Position numbers and translations under genes: made by a program
DNA from: an uncultured Oscillatoriales cyanobacterium
GTDB taxonomy: Bacteria > Cyanobacteriota > Cyanobacteriia > Cyanobacteriales > Microcoleaceae
Reading direction: 5' to 3'
DNA length: 47,186 nt
Assembly: GCA_903893625.1 (NCBI GenBank)
Contig: CAITND010000109.1
Span: 1 to 47,186, forward strand
Notes under the pieces: generated by a model
Database searches by the model: none
What the model was told of the DNA's origin: nothing
What the model saw: the letters and a program-made list of their open reading frames with translations, nothing else
Shown: one piece after another, positions 47,141 through 47,186 of the stretch
Numbering within the stretch: the first letter of the stretch is position 1
Layout of the letters: each line of letters starts with the position of its first letter

Positions 47141-47186
47141 CCCCCTACTCCCCCTACTCCCCCTGCTCCCCCTGCTCCCCCTGCTC
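47141..47186. repeat. 9-bp tandem repeat CCCCCTRCT, at least five copies
   Basis: CCCCCTACT twice, then CCCCCTGCT three times, running to the window edge, so total copy number is unknown. Confidence 0.9.

Overview
The window reads as chromosomal DNA of a filamentous, Planktothrix/Oscillatoria-like cyanobacterium. The lineage is inferred from the genes: petH for a ferredoxin-NADP reductase with an N-terminal CpcD-like phycobilisome linker domain, chlG chlorophyll synthase, CHAT-TPR proteins, PEP-CTERM proteins, a kinase ending in pentapeptide repeats, many GCGATCGC (HIP1) octamers, and short heptanucleotide tandem arrays. Genus is not fixed by anything I can see. No rRNA, tRNA, CRISPR array or intact transposase was recognised.

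Layout. 0-3.4 kb: a Uma2-family gene abutting a 5'-truncated TPR-CHAT gene. 3.4-9.2 kb: a GT-C (family 39 type) glycosyltransferase, prfB with its programmed +1 frameshift, petH, an SGNH hydrolase and a 65-residue orphan protein. 9.5-14 kb: a 1453-residue RTX / Calx-beta / beta-helix protein, convergent with pnp (14.1-16.3 kb). 16.8-21.8 kb: an accessory, defence-like block holding an ATPase gene translationally coupled to a small PD-(D/E)XK-like protein, a 266-bp MITE-like element, a VapBC-type toxin-antitoxin pair, an RTX gene scrap, and a GmrSD-like DUF262/DUF1524 protein. 21.9-26.7 kb: a SNF2 helicase plus SWIM zinc-finger protein, and a HAD phosphatase. 26.9-29.2 kb: two tandem PEP-CTERM protein genes with duplicated leaders. 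29.2-36.3 kb: a YciI-like protein, pheT, a Ser/Thr kinase and an M3 oligopeptidase. 36.4-40.6 kb: a second Uma2 gene, then a divergent FecR / secreted CHAT-TPR pair. 40.9-47.2 kb: gmd and a GDP-fucose synthase gene, chlG, a class A penicillin-binding protein, a 70-residue protein and simple repeats at the window end.

How the genes work together. gmd and the fucose synthase gene form a two-step GDP-mannose to GDP-L-fucose module. The ATPase/nuclease-like pair overlaps by one nucleotide (TAATG) and probably acts as one unit; it is the best candidate for an undescribed defence system. The FecR and CHAT proteins share a 135-bp divergent promoter region and are both predicted to be exported, so they may form an envelope sensing and protease pair. 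Housekeeping genes (prfB, petH, pnp, pheT, chlG, the penicillin-binding protein) are single units separated by hairpins and repeats.

Repeats are a prominent feature. Heptamer arrays lie at 13.9/14.1, 29.5, 32.1, 36.3 and 47.1 kb, two of them as inverted pairs around a gene or palindrome. Perfect long hairpins lie between convergent genes at 3.4 and 14.0 kb. Functions are assigned from motifs read by eye; no database search was run.
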